NCBI GenBank assembly: GCA_009777485.1
Contig: WRLT01000001.1
Location: forward strand, 248,001-312,000
Direction: 5' to 3'
Source: Bacillota bacterium
GTDB taxonomy: Bacteria; Bacillota; Clostridia; Christensenellales; Pumilibacteraceae
Length of the DNA: 64,000 nt
Positions 13,501 to 18,624 of the stretch are shown here, one piece after another. Numbering within the stretch: position 1 is the stretch's first letter; each line of letters starts with the position of its first letter. The notes beneath the pieces are model-generated. The model had not been told where the DNA came from. It saw nothing but the letters and a program-made list of their open reading frames with translations, and searched no databases. The translations under genes and the position numbers were made by a program.

Positions 13501-13794
13501 GTTGTGCTCGGCACTCAGCGTTACCGAAACTAGGTACGTTCTGCCCGTAGACGCCGAAAATACGGTTTGGCCGTCTACCGTGTTTTCGGCAAGGCCGAAC
13601 TCGGCGGCGGGATTGTTTTGCACAAAGGCAATGCTTTTTAATTCGCCCGTATCGCGCGAGGGCTTTAATACCCAAAGCAATAAAAATACTACCGCAAGCG
13701 CGGCTAACGCTCCGATTAGGCAAAAAAACAATATGTTATTGCTTTTTTTAACCTCTCCGTATTCTATAATTTTTGGTTCGCGTTCCTCTGACAT
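1564..13794 (-). CDS. Giant 4076-residue membrane-anchored Ig-like surface protein
   Basis: The N-terminus is cytoplasmic and charged, followed by one helix (about residues 22-43, ILFFCLIGALAALAVVFLLL) that acts as an uncleaved anchor. Roughly 4000 extracellular residues of beta-rich Ig/cadherin-like modules follow, rich in Thr, Val, Ala and Phe. Three long repeats of about 190 residues, each with an FTFKQSL or FTFKKSF signature followed by a VTVxI strand, centre near residues 3025, 3210 and 3408. The C-terminus ends in TAVTRLS with no LPXTG, no hydrophobic tail and no charged stop, so anchoring must be N-terminal. No catalytic motif is recognised. A likely role is adhesion or a surface stalk. 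The uninterrupted 12.2-kb frame argues that it is under selection. A strong promoter at 13854-13882 drives it. Confidence 0.8.
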   Translation of the reverse strand: MSEEREPKIIEYGEVKKSNNILFFCLIGALAALAVVFLLLWVLKPSRDTGELKSIAFVQNNPAAEFGLAENTVDGQTVFSASTGRTYLVSVTLSAEHNADTRIAWTASPAEFIKELSVNPSPDNPNIILYEFKVEENAPDGLQARITARGEAAQNVVAELNFVVRRQFTETVSYQSVQNIRNSAEYIISSGAVSVPFFTAAHQSEYNFVSVDFLAEGGAYHRSQGAGYDGRDINALSYSIVSGSDFIQLVNVNEGSEHVRLRLMGRGKAVLQVQANRFNPWRDEDGRDYTVQLEINTVDPIQLGILTEITLDDSHASVVFADGMYGVEIFAHETISVGINANAFELRSLIRTNPAKRPDSGDWVFSAPAEVFQDGTAVTLSADRYLSTSFGAQFTLVPQRAGKTYVRINEVGGYGAQAVVRVLIHKRITSIGSVNNEDENSLTVYGTTSQTNVAANMVYRIDTRPDGASPDTQYIKNTLFFSYKDKSEEPLMPQDAGAGYVFLAANAAEYDHTAIINGMQLYGEDENGKNIYTVSAPLQMPGSAGGGYSGVLTLSIGAHHYGIDSVLNFWLEPQFAVREEAEVTFVLTVKIAHTPFGINFNFDDFGDIARGDAGAYFFAANASWQPVAQSADATHAVLVRSFSAQNVNVVQDVGYSVFQLLSYYDTGGTQLDFESPSDMAAGITIDSLGYSENSPVSFSRHGALRTVNTIGTVDSRYTLTISAEGATPVGTQKTLNLRVIYLEQAATLTLADAQPRVVEYGMLPAGGIALSLPTVSETTISNRTTALSDSEDALTADIFVSRDNVRQKLYRNEINGVSYYFDYEYADNPLYTADINNALFSRSQSGGITIRRDLYLYSSQEGRCFNEFEILYAKKLTLDFADTVLDEVFAPYIKFSAIRSFDDIALFRTDAGTSDADEMLMSKLNPAPFRISKGTQIELYAFGIIHAPVAGGGIEKLVVRPDLSDNFIDRITLFGPAATNANIEQLSANAFRAGGVTDYTGDETARLRVATHNQTSETQFTLTLEFKVKVPIVSIEVFSEFEPSPVVLNETVRLHNAGVGTNTRNIYALVTYNVSVHDTAQYEHYGLIAAQETHNIGNVSMRYFVESGRDSNNHIEFTEIIANAAPQVEAISSTEIAFTRLFRIELTARTNFAGGEMHSEYVFTSFDNSNIASSPFEVSVSNYADAIEIRGADTDAHIGANIHLTMELSANGHHAEAWHDIAIGQISPLNAANLSQNYVFDIRINDDDAALIRAEDAIGGEYVFDGIVRIQALSNGRFRIWSQGSVQDGVKIEFFLRYSAPAGFSDAPVLVAPLMLFVHSDVFTISLSNDELYNGALKILVDGSAGTLSRNDLALIFNGGDADFTPLAGFTVSVRTFVKGGDADETFPVAFTVRDGRFLEYSVPHNIERPLNTYALEFTVTNLSGRVLKQSIDILTATSDFALEIIDIYDNTNPLSRFTPVSGETSIFAENTRFVTQAVNVWDASVMYLWDTATIADQLYGDAPVVAFNAGAGGAFGSGANANLLTVDPATAAFTVTVSAQNQANALRTANVTVYKYNRIESLTPIAGRMPRITETAANQYAVTLITGYDLDLYDFIAINSAAVNVPVFNSAFTVAPQAAASTGIIQDGTRLRATQAAASMVYEITAAHHAADSVPAVRIALTVEVVDLSIEITAISAHSTAPLILGQSNQFTFSYAVYKTDYNGTKTLYTDANLNHRITDFALTQPSGHFIFSYAHDEALQTFTVTLQQFSSDKILTSNDFITAFRLVCFADGQELISPDGGLDAHFRVVDTNAVAIGLDAPALQAVADGYRADILTVQTINATPNAPFTAQLEKLNQLFGGAFTHAYSYTNASNVLNGITARPNFESVISLSGNTGEVFIWLSFNAAGLAFASQEVSLEVYTSGVLEPEFYTGSVAGGIFTPVSLLSDTFSVDFGAAAVGTREKTDFYLVTAYAAAFGVNSLNYSDIFLAEITHGTAVLTALENGIAEMPDGTHVFYQRYTLTSVSQPNTAVSFRVTAAVHNQTYTARADLTLTAQEADFAFPARVVNDTLTLISGETVTIAPFIQNRAANAGASGFFGSFTVSYTFTQNNVGAALLNVAADGSVTAQPRITPSPHNTALLRVTVQISDGAYKGAIQHFNIEVIVDAAAAPEFSLKQGADIDVARAPAPADTISINLSDYIDFDFDAPDTHGAAQFTFNVTAWQGDSRYGIAAEVVRTGSGADAVFTFPNRLFYFMLTVDLSVTAGQWQGYTDSLTLEFFVRPDELGFIDVENQPQLIFVEDTYTLTAGDSIQLSSAGYDTAFDGASGDVSHAQIVYSIAEVVGGTAGAKRTVINGIGFIEEDRFNTYAAARGGVVTLYVSLEISSGPYAGRAYAFDGRAELTVHVLALSGVKDRAPDVNRSFADGGDIFIRSGETISLGASGGMLLFDRTAISFPGGTFTPSVRLVNDVNTWYLSLTGTDLSVAHGAYFGASGSDPIHLGAAVEVSVEQSMYWVTYRRVFNLYIMPQSPPTVTVGAAAVSIAGDTPLTHSGLGVPTVYAGDQLTFEVSSDVAAVQQIEFFITGVNGGNPVATQAAQGLPINYVVPQTLAVGTYQVYARALIGGAWFQTDAPVNAFTVALPDTSGAAYSVSASTPQLFNGSFTEFTVEKDASANQITRVIFEFSNRFNPALVTLNGTDVSGLVKQNGTLCTIDFTPALPADALTLRLYSQSSATVSATISATVFNYIKSGSSANLSSGYRFLSAAQVELLAASEQAKLVLPLDGIVVYGAADVPMFVQLSATRLEFKNINDLVFTVSDPRVTAEPVLSGGQFTGEIRLFVPADAFTVEGRIVANFTLVSYTVGGATITDGTWVEAEFFAAPQFTVSQTAAMGDYSVTVASALQTEVSFEIISGSMFVRDAFFTGSISQGTSVTIGFTPNYIAGETNEVLVRIVCKITRAGAFYGYTEVLDTVLVTFEDDLGLSSVGGILEEAREGSLSLIGSLSLDTLATSIMFEVEGAAWEDYFTKFDNDSFASRLDFIFKQSLTPQEVTVKITITLFQGTYTYFKILHNYAVPSPDFTVEVDRFTVTVTAHTGGESITANLGAHQILSGEVHVQSSTTTDNTFTITPDFFQDAANTVYVRLAVTVTQADSAYYGQTFNVFAEIVIPTILTGEITESPRTDALRLSGRINAPTPGAVTVTYQVSAADYDKFEKSPGFPSDPREFTFKQSLVRQEVTVTITASYQGARYYYTYILVNEPVPQPDFTLSYSGYSVTVEASIGGESLAFALEEAEVLGGANHVQAFTVLGDTFSFTPIFIQGGVNQAYFLLRLRITDLNSPFYTESGTFGFALFTETITVTNRYAALPDAFGDTRSTTGGLAQSRLSGTVTGAPDAGVTVTYTALVNDYTQFFTEVPFGIDNPLFTFKKSFVSQTVTVEIAVTHLDGSGVYIYYYTLTNQPFPVFTVVNAVTSLSISGGTHDGMGEGMVEVLLPAGINAPSAEFYFTSSTTAFFTHIADAKGTVIFPQNTGRYQLSGYADLTLDNSFYSGTYRVEFEDLVFIFPDFEVFGFANGVNGYLYLRANGISDAMFADATTFVFDAHSADYIMGGAGGATAVSPTAAEFKLTSAHTAATLSGQVTFALNALSPYGAVTLTMPFSLNLENWADFTVELADTPQGGTLTLTHHNTGADAVTYSFMLASGDEKFFVTDFSALTPSDTVFDSQIFEYVKLHNINGGFVTLEITMTFTGGTIVKTVEIYIPPAIPTLVISAEEDMGGGEYEIRVSVQTPHGELYGITSFTTDILSPMPLIAPVSGYPQINGGGEIVYRYTKLTAPVDGITVIRITLQIEEVAGEFNGFASIATTRTAAVISKEITTTPDQLQNTYRVRLNPDDAPPASWRAAYRIEFDNPAQEAIKYEFDTESGVLNYWYNQQESGSVQFTVFADIYYTSGGTEFLVGTLSRADIIAWTWTVPVSIAGFNIGTRVTVAGTMTTGGFTLGGTTGARRFRVNYGAAAWSIASHVSVERATVTGGYSVEHTPDSTLFETSVLSGNGITDIQMTIEFNLGSHYSPDASDYYVVLRLERNAANMTAVTRLS

Positions 13795-13853
13795 ACTACT
13801 CTATTCCTTATTATTTATTAGTTCTGGTGCGTATATACGGTTTAGTTTATATA

Positions 13854-13882
13854 AGTGTAACCGATTTTGCACGATTTGTCAA
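13854..13882 (-). promoter_or_regulatory. SigA-type promoter of the giant surface-protein gene
   Basis: On the minus strand TTGACA (13877-13882), a 17-bp spacer and TACACT (13854-13859) lie about 60 bp upstream of the ATG at 13794. The leader is short (about 50 nt) and has an AAGGA site. The remaining upstream DNA to 14087 is AT-rich and I see no gene in it. Confidence 0.75.
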
Positions 13883-14087
13883 TATATTAACAAAATTTTA
13901 CCAAAAACTAATGCACAAATAAGCCTATATGTATACAAAAATGTAAAACAATACAAAAGCGTGTCTTCGTCTATATATAGCGTGTATAGCGCGAAAATTG
14001 CGGTGTACATTGAATATTTGTACGGGTGTGTATAAAAACCTTTACAAAATTGTCTATGTATTTATTAGCAGTCTGCCCTTAACTCTG

Positions 14088-15017
14088 CTAGCAGTCTGAA
14101 CTTTGAATGATAACGGGATTTACATGCACGTTGCAATGCTTAACGGGATAAAGCGGTTGTGCTTCTAACGCGTCATGCACGGCTTGGGCGATATCGTGCG
14201 CCGCCGTAACCGTTAAATCGGGATTAACGCCGATTTCTACATCTACTAAATATCCGCTGCCGAATATTCTGGTTTGCAGCTTGTCTACGGTGATTACGCC
14301 TTGTGTTTCGGTAATGATTTTTAAAAGCCCCGCGCGCGTGGGTGCATCCGCCGCCTTATCGGTAAGCTTATCTACGGAGGTTTTTAAAATTTTAGCCGTT
14401 ATCCATAAAAGCGTTAGCGCAACTATGATAATCGCTATGCTTTCTACGATATCGTTTCCGATAAAAACGCTGCTAATCAGCCCCGCCAAAACCGCCAGCG
14501 AAGAAAGGCTGTCTGACCGCTGGTGCCACGCATCGGCTTTTAATAAATCGGATTTTGTTTTTTTAGCGTAGGTTACGGTAAACCAAAACATCGCTTCTTT
14601 GGACAGGGCCGAAAACGTAACCACGCCGATAAGCATCCAAAAGCCTGTATCCACGCCGCGAAAGGGCTTAGGTGAAATAATGCCCGTTATTCCCTCGTAA
14701 ATCAGCCAGCCGCTTAACGCCCCTAAAATCAGGGCGAAAAACAAGGTGATAAGCGGCTCGCGCTTTTCGTGCCCGTAGTTATGACTTTCGTCTGCTGCGG
14801 GCTTAGAAATAAATACCGCCGCCAACACTAATACGGTAGTGCCTATGTCCGAAAGCGAATGCAGCGCGTCGGATATTACCGATACGTTGCCGAATATTGC
14901 GCCAACCGTCATTTTGGCCGCCATAATTACGATGTTCGCGCTTAACGTAACAACGGCTACTTTTTTAATCGTTTTGCGCCGTTTGCTATCCTCTGCTAAA
15001 TAAGCTTTTTCTTTCAT
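14088..15017 (-). CDS. Cation diffusion facilitator (CDF) metal exporter
   Basis: A 309-residue CDF protein with six predicted membrane helices and a cytoplasmic C-terminal ferredoxin-like domain (about residues 210-300). Both metal-site HxxxD motifs are present: ALHSLSD in the second helix and DAWHQRSD in the fifth. CDF proteins export divalent metals in exchange for protons. I place the start at 15015-15017 behind AAGGA. An upstream in-frame start at 15056 would lie inside the terminator hairpin of the leader and is rejected. The NiCo-type riboswitch in the leader indicates Ni2+/Co2+ export (czcD-like). Confidence 0.9.
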   Translation of the reverse strand: MKEKAYLAEDSKRRKTIKKVAVVTLSANIVIMAAKMTVGAIFGNVSVISDALHSLSDIGTTVLVLAAVFISKPAADESHNYGHEKREPLITLFFALILGALSGWLIYEGITGIISPKPFRGVDTGFWMLIGVVTFSALSKEAMFWFTVTYAKKTKSDLLKADAWHQRSDSLSSLAVLAGLISSVFIGNDIVESIAIIIVALTLLWITAKILKTSVDKLTDKAADAPTRAGLLKIITETQGVITVDKLQTRIFGSGYLVDVEIGVNPDLTVTAAHDIAQAVHDALEAQPLYPVKHCNVHVNPVIIQSSDC

Positions 15018-15040
15018 ACTTGCATAAATCCTTTTTAGAT

Positions 15041-15071
15041 AAAAAAAGCGGGACACGTTTTACTGTCCCGC
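15041..15071 (-). terminator. Regulatory terminator of the metal riboswitch
   Basis: Read on the minus strand, the stem GCGGGACA/TGTCCCGC (8 bp, 8-nt loop) is followed directly by seven T. The 5' arm contains the conserved GGGACAG that closes the aptamer, so aptamer folding and terminator folding exclude each other. It lies 24 nt upstream of the CDF start codon. Confidence 0.85.
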
Positions 15072-15130
15072 AAGGTATCGCCCGTACAATACCCGCTGCC
15101 TTTCAGCCCGGCGCTAAATCGCCTGTTCAG
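15063..15130 (-). ncRNA. NiCo (czcD) riboswitch aptamer
   Basis: The minus-strand leader reads CTGAACAGGC, then GCCGGGCTG, a short hairpin loop, GGCAGCGGGTAT, a P4-like stem GGTAT/ATACC and finally GGGACAG. The order and spacing of CAGGC, GCCGGGCUG, GGCA and GGGACAG match the NiCo riboswitch aptamer as I remember it from its crystal structure. The outer CUG/CAG pair closes the four-way junction. P2 here is very short (GCG/CGC). The downstream gene is a CDF exporter, the typical partner. I infer that metal binding frees the transcript from the overlapping terminator and turns expression on. A covariance-model search was not possible here. Confidence 0.82.
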
Positions 15131-15141
15131 ATTATGCTATT

Positions 15142-15170
15142 ATTATATGATAAATATTTGTATTTGTCAA
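15142..15170 (-). promoter_or_regulatory. Consensus SigA promoter of the riboswitch-CDF transcript
   Basis: Perfect TTGACA (15165-15170), a 17-bp spacer and perfect TATAAT (15142-15147) on the minus strand. The predicted start near 15135 is only a few bases before the aptamer. A fully consensus promoter fits control placed at the RNA level. Confidence 0.88.
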
Positions 15171-15301
15171 CCGTTTTTAAGTATTTTTTTCTTTTCCCTC
15201 CCCTGCTTTGAAAATGGAGTTGCGGTTAATTAAAACTAAGGAGATTGATTATATGAGTAAGTTGAAAAGAAATTTTTGTATGACAAAATTAGTCACAAGA
15301 C

Positions 15302-15331
15302 TTGACAGCTAGATTGTTTAAATGCTACAAT
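15302..15331 (+). promoter_or_regulatory. SigA promoter of the 157-residue lipoprotein gene
   Basis: TTGACA (15302-15307), an 18-bp spacer and TACAAT (15326-15331). The gene start is 43 nt after the -10 box and has a GGGAGGTG ribosome site. The -10 box overlaps the start of a leader sequence that is repeated at 16105. Confidence 0.75.
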
Positions 15332-15375
15332 GATTGCAGTTAAATTGAATTAAATGGGCTTAGGGAGGTGTTAAA
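15329..15375 (+). repeat. Duplicated lipoprotein leader, copy 1
   Basis: This stretch of about 47 bases, from AATGATTGCAG through the GGGAGGTG ribosome site to the start codon, recurs essentially unchanged at 16105-16152, the only difference being one extra A before the ATG. Only copy 1 has a recognisable promoter upstream. Confidence 0.9.
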
Positions 15376-15848
15376 TGAAAAAGGTAGTAAAATTACTGAC
15401 ATTAGGGGTGGTTTTAATTATGGGCTTAGGAATTTTTGCGGGGTGCGGAGGTAATAAGTATAATGCGGTGCTATATGATGATGCAGGAGAATGGATTAAA
15501 GAGTCTTTTTTGGACGAGAACATAACTTATCAAAACAATGACGCAAGGGTACCTAATGCAAAATCATTTATTATAAGGAATCAAACGGAGTTTGAAAGTA
15601 TATTTTTAGAATTTCCGCACGAAATTGATTTTGAAAATGAAATGTTTCTGCTTTATGTTTTTGCTTGTGAATTAGGCGGCAGGTCGTACAAAATTAGAAA
15701 AATGATAGTAGAAAACCAAAATTTGACTATTGAATATAAAGTAGACAGCAATACAATATTTAACTGGAGTTCTGCGCCTTGGTTAAGATGCTTTGTTGTC
15801 CGAATGGATAAAGTTGATATATTATCGGCAGAGTTTAAAAGAGTTTAA
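15375..15848 (+). CDS. Small hypothetical lipoprotein
   Basis: A 157-residue protein with a lipoprotein signal peptide (charged MKKVVK, hydrophobic core, lipobox GIFAGC near residue 25). The mature part is about 130 residues of mixed alpha/beta character with no family I recognise. It was chosen for its ideal GGGAGGTG ribosome site 5 nt before the ATG and a clear promoter. It is AT-rich compared with the flanking minus-strand genes, as expected of accessory DNA. It should sit on the outer face of the membrane. Confidence 0.78.
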   Translation: MKKVVKLLTLGVVLIMGLGIFAGCGGNKYNAVLYDDAGEWIKESFLDENITYQNNDARVPNAKSFIIRNQTEFESIFLEFPHEIDFENEMFLLYVFACELGGRSYKIRKMIVENQNLTIEYKVDSNTIFNWSSAPWLRCFVVRMDKVDILSAEFKRV

Positions 15849-15907
15849 AAAAAATCAAAGCAATGAGGCATTTACCATGGTAAAAAAATTTTTGAGGTGT
15901 TGCAATA

Positions 15908-16117
15908 ATGATTGACGAGAGCATTACAAGAGAAGTCAAGTAGAAAGCACAAAAGCGGAAAACACAAACAAAAAGAGCTTTGTTTTGAAGTTGCTATGTT
16001 TGATAAGTCCAGCGGTTTTTCTCGGATTTTATGTGTTAGTCTTTACAATAGCCGTCGCTATAGTATGGAGGCTATTAGACCTTTCACTTGCCCCAGTTCT
16101 GTTTAATGATTGCAGTT
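15908..16117 (+). pseudogene. Frameshifted small membrane-protein gene
   Basis: An ATG at 15908 behind GAGGTG encodes MIDESITREVK and then hits TAG at 15941. In the frame starting at 15943 the reading continues ESTKAENTNKKS and a strongly hydrophobic segment (FVLKLLCLISPAVFLGFYVL) of about 35 residues, ending soon after the start of the repeated leader. A one-base shift would join them into a single-pass or hairpin membrane protein of about 67 residues. The 3' end runs into the leader duplication, so the gene is probably both shifted and truncated. No family recognised. Confidence 0.4.
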
Positions 16118-16152
16118 AAATTGAATTAAATGGGCTTAGGGAGGTGTTAAAA
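16105..16152 (+). repeat. Duplicated lipoprotein leader, copy 2
   Basis: Second copy of the leader at 15329-15375, 776 bp away, with one added A before the ATG. It joins the remains of a membrane-protein gene to a second lipoprotein start, so it marks a recombination junction. Confidence 0.88.
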
Positions 16153-16406
16153 TGACAAAGAGGTTTTTAGGAATAGTCGTAGCGGCGGTTATGTTGTTGG
16201 GGATTTTTGCGCTGGCGTCTTGTGAAGCGGGGCTTAACGGTTATAAAAAATCTGCAAAGGAATGGTTTTATTCTATAACCTTAAAATCTTCTTCTTTTAT
16301 TAGGATTGAGGCAATATCTTTTCCTGTGCCTTCTTCAGAAAATGTAATCTCCCATTTTCCTTTAAAAGCAAACTTTCCGATAACGCACCCTTGCATTCCT
16401 TTATAA
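16152..16406 (+). pseudogene. Truncated lipoprotein gene (signal peptide only)
   Basis: The first 37 or so residues form a good lipoprotein signal peptide (MTKRFLGIVVAAVMLLGIF, lipobox LASC) plus a short mature start. From about 16265 the frame runs antisense through the 3' half of the next gene, so the remaining residues to 16406 are not credible protein. I read this as a 5' remnant cut off where the neighbouring minus-strand gene was brought in. Confidence 0.6.
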
Positions 16407-16750
16407 ATGCCGTGTTTAGAATACACAGCTCTGTCGGCAATAAGTTCGACTAAGTCATGTTCTTTTACTAAGCTTTCTTTAAAACTAACGCTGTTAAAGA
16501 TTTTAGAGTTTTTAACCATGCTTGCTATTTCTGCCTTATACTTATCGGGAATTTCTCCTAGTGTTTTTACATCACTTTTATTTGCAAGACCGATTGCATA
16601 CTCCCCAACATTCATAGGATTAAAAAATAATACTATATATTGATTGTTTTGACTGTTTTCTAATATAACGCCCACACATCCTTTTTTAATGCCTTTTTCA
16701 AAAAGAAAATTGTTGTCTTTTATTAGCTCAACTGCCCTATATTCTTCCAT
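16268..16750 (-). CDS. Hypothetical protein with two internal repeats
   Basis: A 160-residue soluble protein. Two similar beta-rich segments are visible: VELIKDNNFLFEKGIKKGCVG near the N-terminus and VELIADRAVYSKHGIYKGMQG near residue 100, each followed by short strands. This looks like a duplicated SH3-like small barrel (KOW-type spacing: ELI...GIxKGxxGxV), but the family is not known to me. AAAGGAT precedes the ATG. It is the last minus-strand gene of the prophage-like block and overlaps the truncated lipoprotein reading on the other strand. Confidence 0.65.
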   Translation of the reverse strand: MEEYRAVELIKDNNFLFEKGIKKGCVGVILENSQNNQYIVLFFNPMNVGEYAIGLANKSDVKTLGEIPDKYKAEIASMVKNSKIFNSVSFKESLVKEHDLVELIADRAVYSKHGIYKGMQGCVIGKFAFKGKWEITFSEEGTGKDIASILIKEEDFKVIE

Positions 16751-16883
16751 AATAATTTATCCTTTTTTTAATTGTATGCCCTACCTCTATCTTCCTATTT
16801 TACATTATTTTTTTGTTTTCCGCAAGTTGCTTGCGGTGATTTTCACTCTTATGCTGCTTGTTTTTTTCGGCTTGTTTCAAAAA

Positions 16884-17005
16884 CAAAGGCTGTATGCGGG
16901 GTTTTTGCATACAGCCTTTGCAGCCGTTCTTTTTATTTGGGGCTGTTGTCTTTGTTTTGGTCGTCCGCAGGGGGGTCTGTTTTATCAGAGGTATTGTCTT
17001 CTTCA
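16884..17005. repeat. Direct repeat A (holin 3' end plus hairpin)
   Basis: These 122 bp are about 90-95% identical to 19874-19995 at a fixed offset of 2990 bp. The repeat carries a 14-bp hairpin stem (CAAAGGCTGTATGC/GCATACAGCCTTTG, 9-nt loop) and the last 24 codons of a holin-like gene. The two loops differ in sequence while the stems are identical. The copies bracket the toxin/immunity/DUF4417/HNH genes. Confidence 0.9.
16933..17005 (-). pseudogene. 3' remnant of a holin gene
   Basis: The minus strand encodes the acidic tail DEEDNTSDKTDPPADDQNKD and its stop codon, the same tail as the intact holin-like gene at 19923-20171. An in-frame stop lies just upstream and no start is available, so it is not expressed on its own. 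It lies immediately downstream of the HNH gene. Confidence 0.8.
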
Positions 17006-17033
17006 TCTTATGTACTTGGCGCAACCGACACAC

Positions 17034-17846
17034 TCAGCGCAACCGTAAAGCTAGTCCAAAGCCATGCGAACTTACCTGTCCGCCGTTGCCGCATAAAACA
17101 AATCGAATGTGCTCTCCTTTTAAATTTTCCACGCTTAATTTTGCATAGAATCTTCCAACCACATTGTATTTTATCTTATATAATTTGTCATCTAAAAACC
17201 ATTCAATTTTATTTGCGTTATCGCTGACAACCGTTATCGTGCCGCTGTAATTATCTACGATTATCAAGCGGACTTGGGGCAAAACTGTCTCTTTTTTATC
17301 GCTAGGCTGAATTGTAAAAATGTTGCTGTTAATTCTCCAATCTCTTAGGTCTGTATTTTCATACGGATTTTCAATAAAGGGAATATGCCGCTCTTTAAGT
17401 TCAATCCCGTATCCGCCAAATTTTTTAAGGTCTGCGATAATTGTCCATCTATAAATTTGGTTACGCTCTTCAAATAATTGCTCTGCCCGCGTAAGATGAT
17501 ACGCAAACTCCATAGAATCACATTTGTTTATTTTTAAAAAATGTTCTTTAGCATAATCTCCGTAACCAGTTCGCTGAGAATTGCGGAAATGCTTAACCCC
17601 ATGGCAAGCGACGCAAAGTGCTGTTATATCTTGTAGCGTTTGCGTTGCGCGCGGAATATCAAAATTCCAAACTTCATGTGCCTCTAACTGCACGTTGCTT
17701 TTTCCACAACCCGCGCAAATATAATTATGCCGCTTATAGCATAGTTCTCTAAGTATGTCCCAATCTTTTTTAGCCAATCTTTTGCTTAAATTGTTTCCCC
17801 ACGCGCCTCTTGGCAACAGGTCGATGGTTAGTTTTAATTCTTTCAT
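17034..17846 (-). CDS. HNH-type nuclease with C-terminal beta domain
   Basis: A 270-residue protein. Residues about 40-90 hold an HNH-like zinc knuckle: CAGCGKSN, then EAHEVW (the first catalytic His region) and LCVACHGVKH (second CxxC and HxxxH). After a linker, residues about 185-270 look like a small Ig-like or beta-sandwich domain ending GLALRLR. HNH enzymes in phage genomes cut DNA near packaging sites or act as homing nucleases; as a stand-alone gene beside toxin/immunity genes it could also be a cargo nuclease. It starts 9 bp after the DUF4417 gene, so it is co-transcribed. Function beyond nuclease fold is unproven. Confidence 0.75.
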   Translation of the reverse strand: MKELKLTIDLLPRGAWGNNLSKRLAKKDWDILRELCYKRHNYICAGCGKSNVQLEAHEVWNFDIPRATQTLQDITALCVACHGVKHFRNSQRTGYGDYAKEHFLKINKCDSMEFAYHLTRAEQLFEERNQIYRWTIIADLKKFGGYGIELKERHIPFIENPYENTDLRDWRINSNIFTIQPSDKKETVLPQVRLIIVDNYSGTITVVSDNANKIEWFLDDKLYKIKYNVVGRFYAKLSVENLKGEHIRFVLCGNGGQVSSHGFGLALRLR

Positions 17847-17855
17847 GCTACCTCC

Positions 17856-18590
17856 CTAGTTTGACGGATACACTTCTCCTGCTATAAGTTTTTTTACATA
17901 TTCTTTCAACCCAAGCTTTTTTATAAGTTCCTCGTGATTAAACGGACTGATTACCTTGATGTTTCCTGTCATGCCGTTAAACGGCTCACCGTAACAAATA
18001 ACTGCGGAGGGCTTAATAGTCTCCATCATTGCGTTAAACCCTTGTAGAAATTCCTTTTGATAACCCTCTCTCCGATACGTTGACACCGCTACTACCGCGC
18101 CTTGCTCTATGCCGTCAAAGCAGAATTCAAAGCTTTTTTCGTCTCCCCATTCGATTGTAGGAATAACCCTCATGCCTTGTTTTTGCCAAAACGCGCCGCA
18201 CCAACGGTTTTTAAATGTGCTGTAAATTTGCAACGCTAGCGGCATATTAAAATAGCAACTAAAATCAGGTGTTAACAGTGCATAGTATTGGTCTAACTTT
18301 TCCAATGCAGTTTCTGGTTTTGTGTATACAGTTTCGTAAAGCCAATCGTAGGTAAAAAAGTGTATCGTTTTATGCGCGTTATCGTAGTCGTCTAACTTTG
18401 CTTTAACTATACTCCAAAGTTCAATTTGTTTTATGTCGATATTTTGTTTTTTAATAAATGGCATACCGTATTTCCCTACTGCGGGAAACTCATTGCGCAC
18501 TATTTTTTGTTTTTTTTCGCGTTTTTCCTCATCGTAAGATTTATCGCCTTGCATAGAAAAATCTTGCGACACTGTTTCGTTTTGTCCCAT
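17856..18590 (-). CDS. DUF4417 domain protein
   Basis: A 244-residue protein with the DUF4417 core: HFFTYDW, LTPDFSCYFNMPLALQIYST, VIPTIEWGDEKSFEFCFDGI, VVAVSTY and a conserved PSAVICYGEPF. DUF4417 proteins are common in phages, plasmids and mobile islands of Bacillota; the biochemical activity is unknown. The first 45 residues are a charged extension. It sits between the immunity-like paralogues and the HNH gene in one tight minus-strand operon. Confidence 0.85.
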   Translation of the reverse strand: MGQNETVSQDFSMQGDKSYDEEKREKKQKIVRNEFPAVGKYGMPFIKKQNIDIKQIELWSIVKAKLDDYDNAHKTIHFFTYDWLYETVYTKPETALEKLDQYYALLTPDFSCYFNMPLALQIYSTFKNRWCGAFWQKQGMRVIPTIEWGDEKSFEFCFDGIEQGAVVAVSTYRREGYQKEFLQGFNAMMETIKPSAVICYGEPFNGMTGNIKVISPFNHEELIKKLGLKEYVKKLIAGEVYPSN

Positions 18591-18624
18591 AAATGTATTC
18601 CTCTTATTTTAATTATTTTTTGCC

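Noticed and set aside
13415-14035. A 206-codon plus-strand frame running over the start of the giant gene
   Set aside because: It lies mostly antisense to a well-supported minus-strand gene and has no ribosome site or family resemblance.
15018-15056. A longer N-terminus for the CDF exporter
   Set aside because: The extra codons would lie inside the riboswitch terminator; the start at 15017 has its own AAGGA.
16884-16920. The 14-bp stem hairpins in repeats A and B as intrinsic terminators
   Set aside because: On the transcribed minus strand they are followed by A-rich rather than T-rich sequence, so only a hairpin is claimed.
16800-17033. A 77-codon minus-strand frame just after the HNH gene
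   Set aside because: It reads the holin-tail repeat and hairpin in the wrong frame; the correct frame shows the holin remnant.
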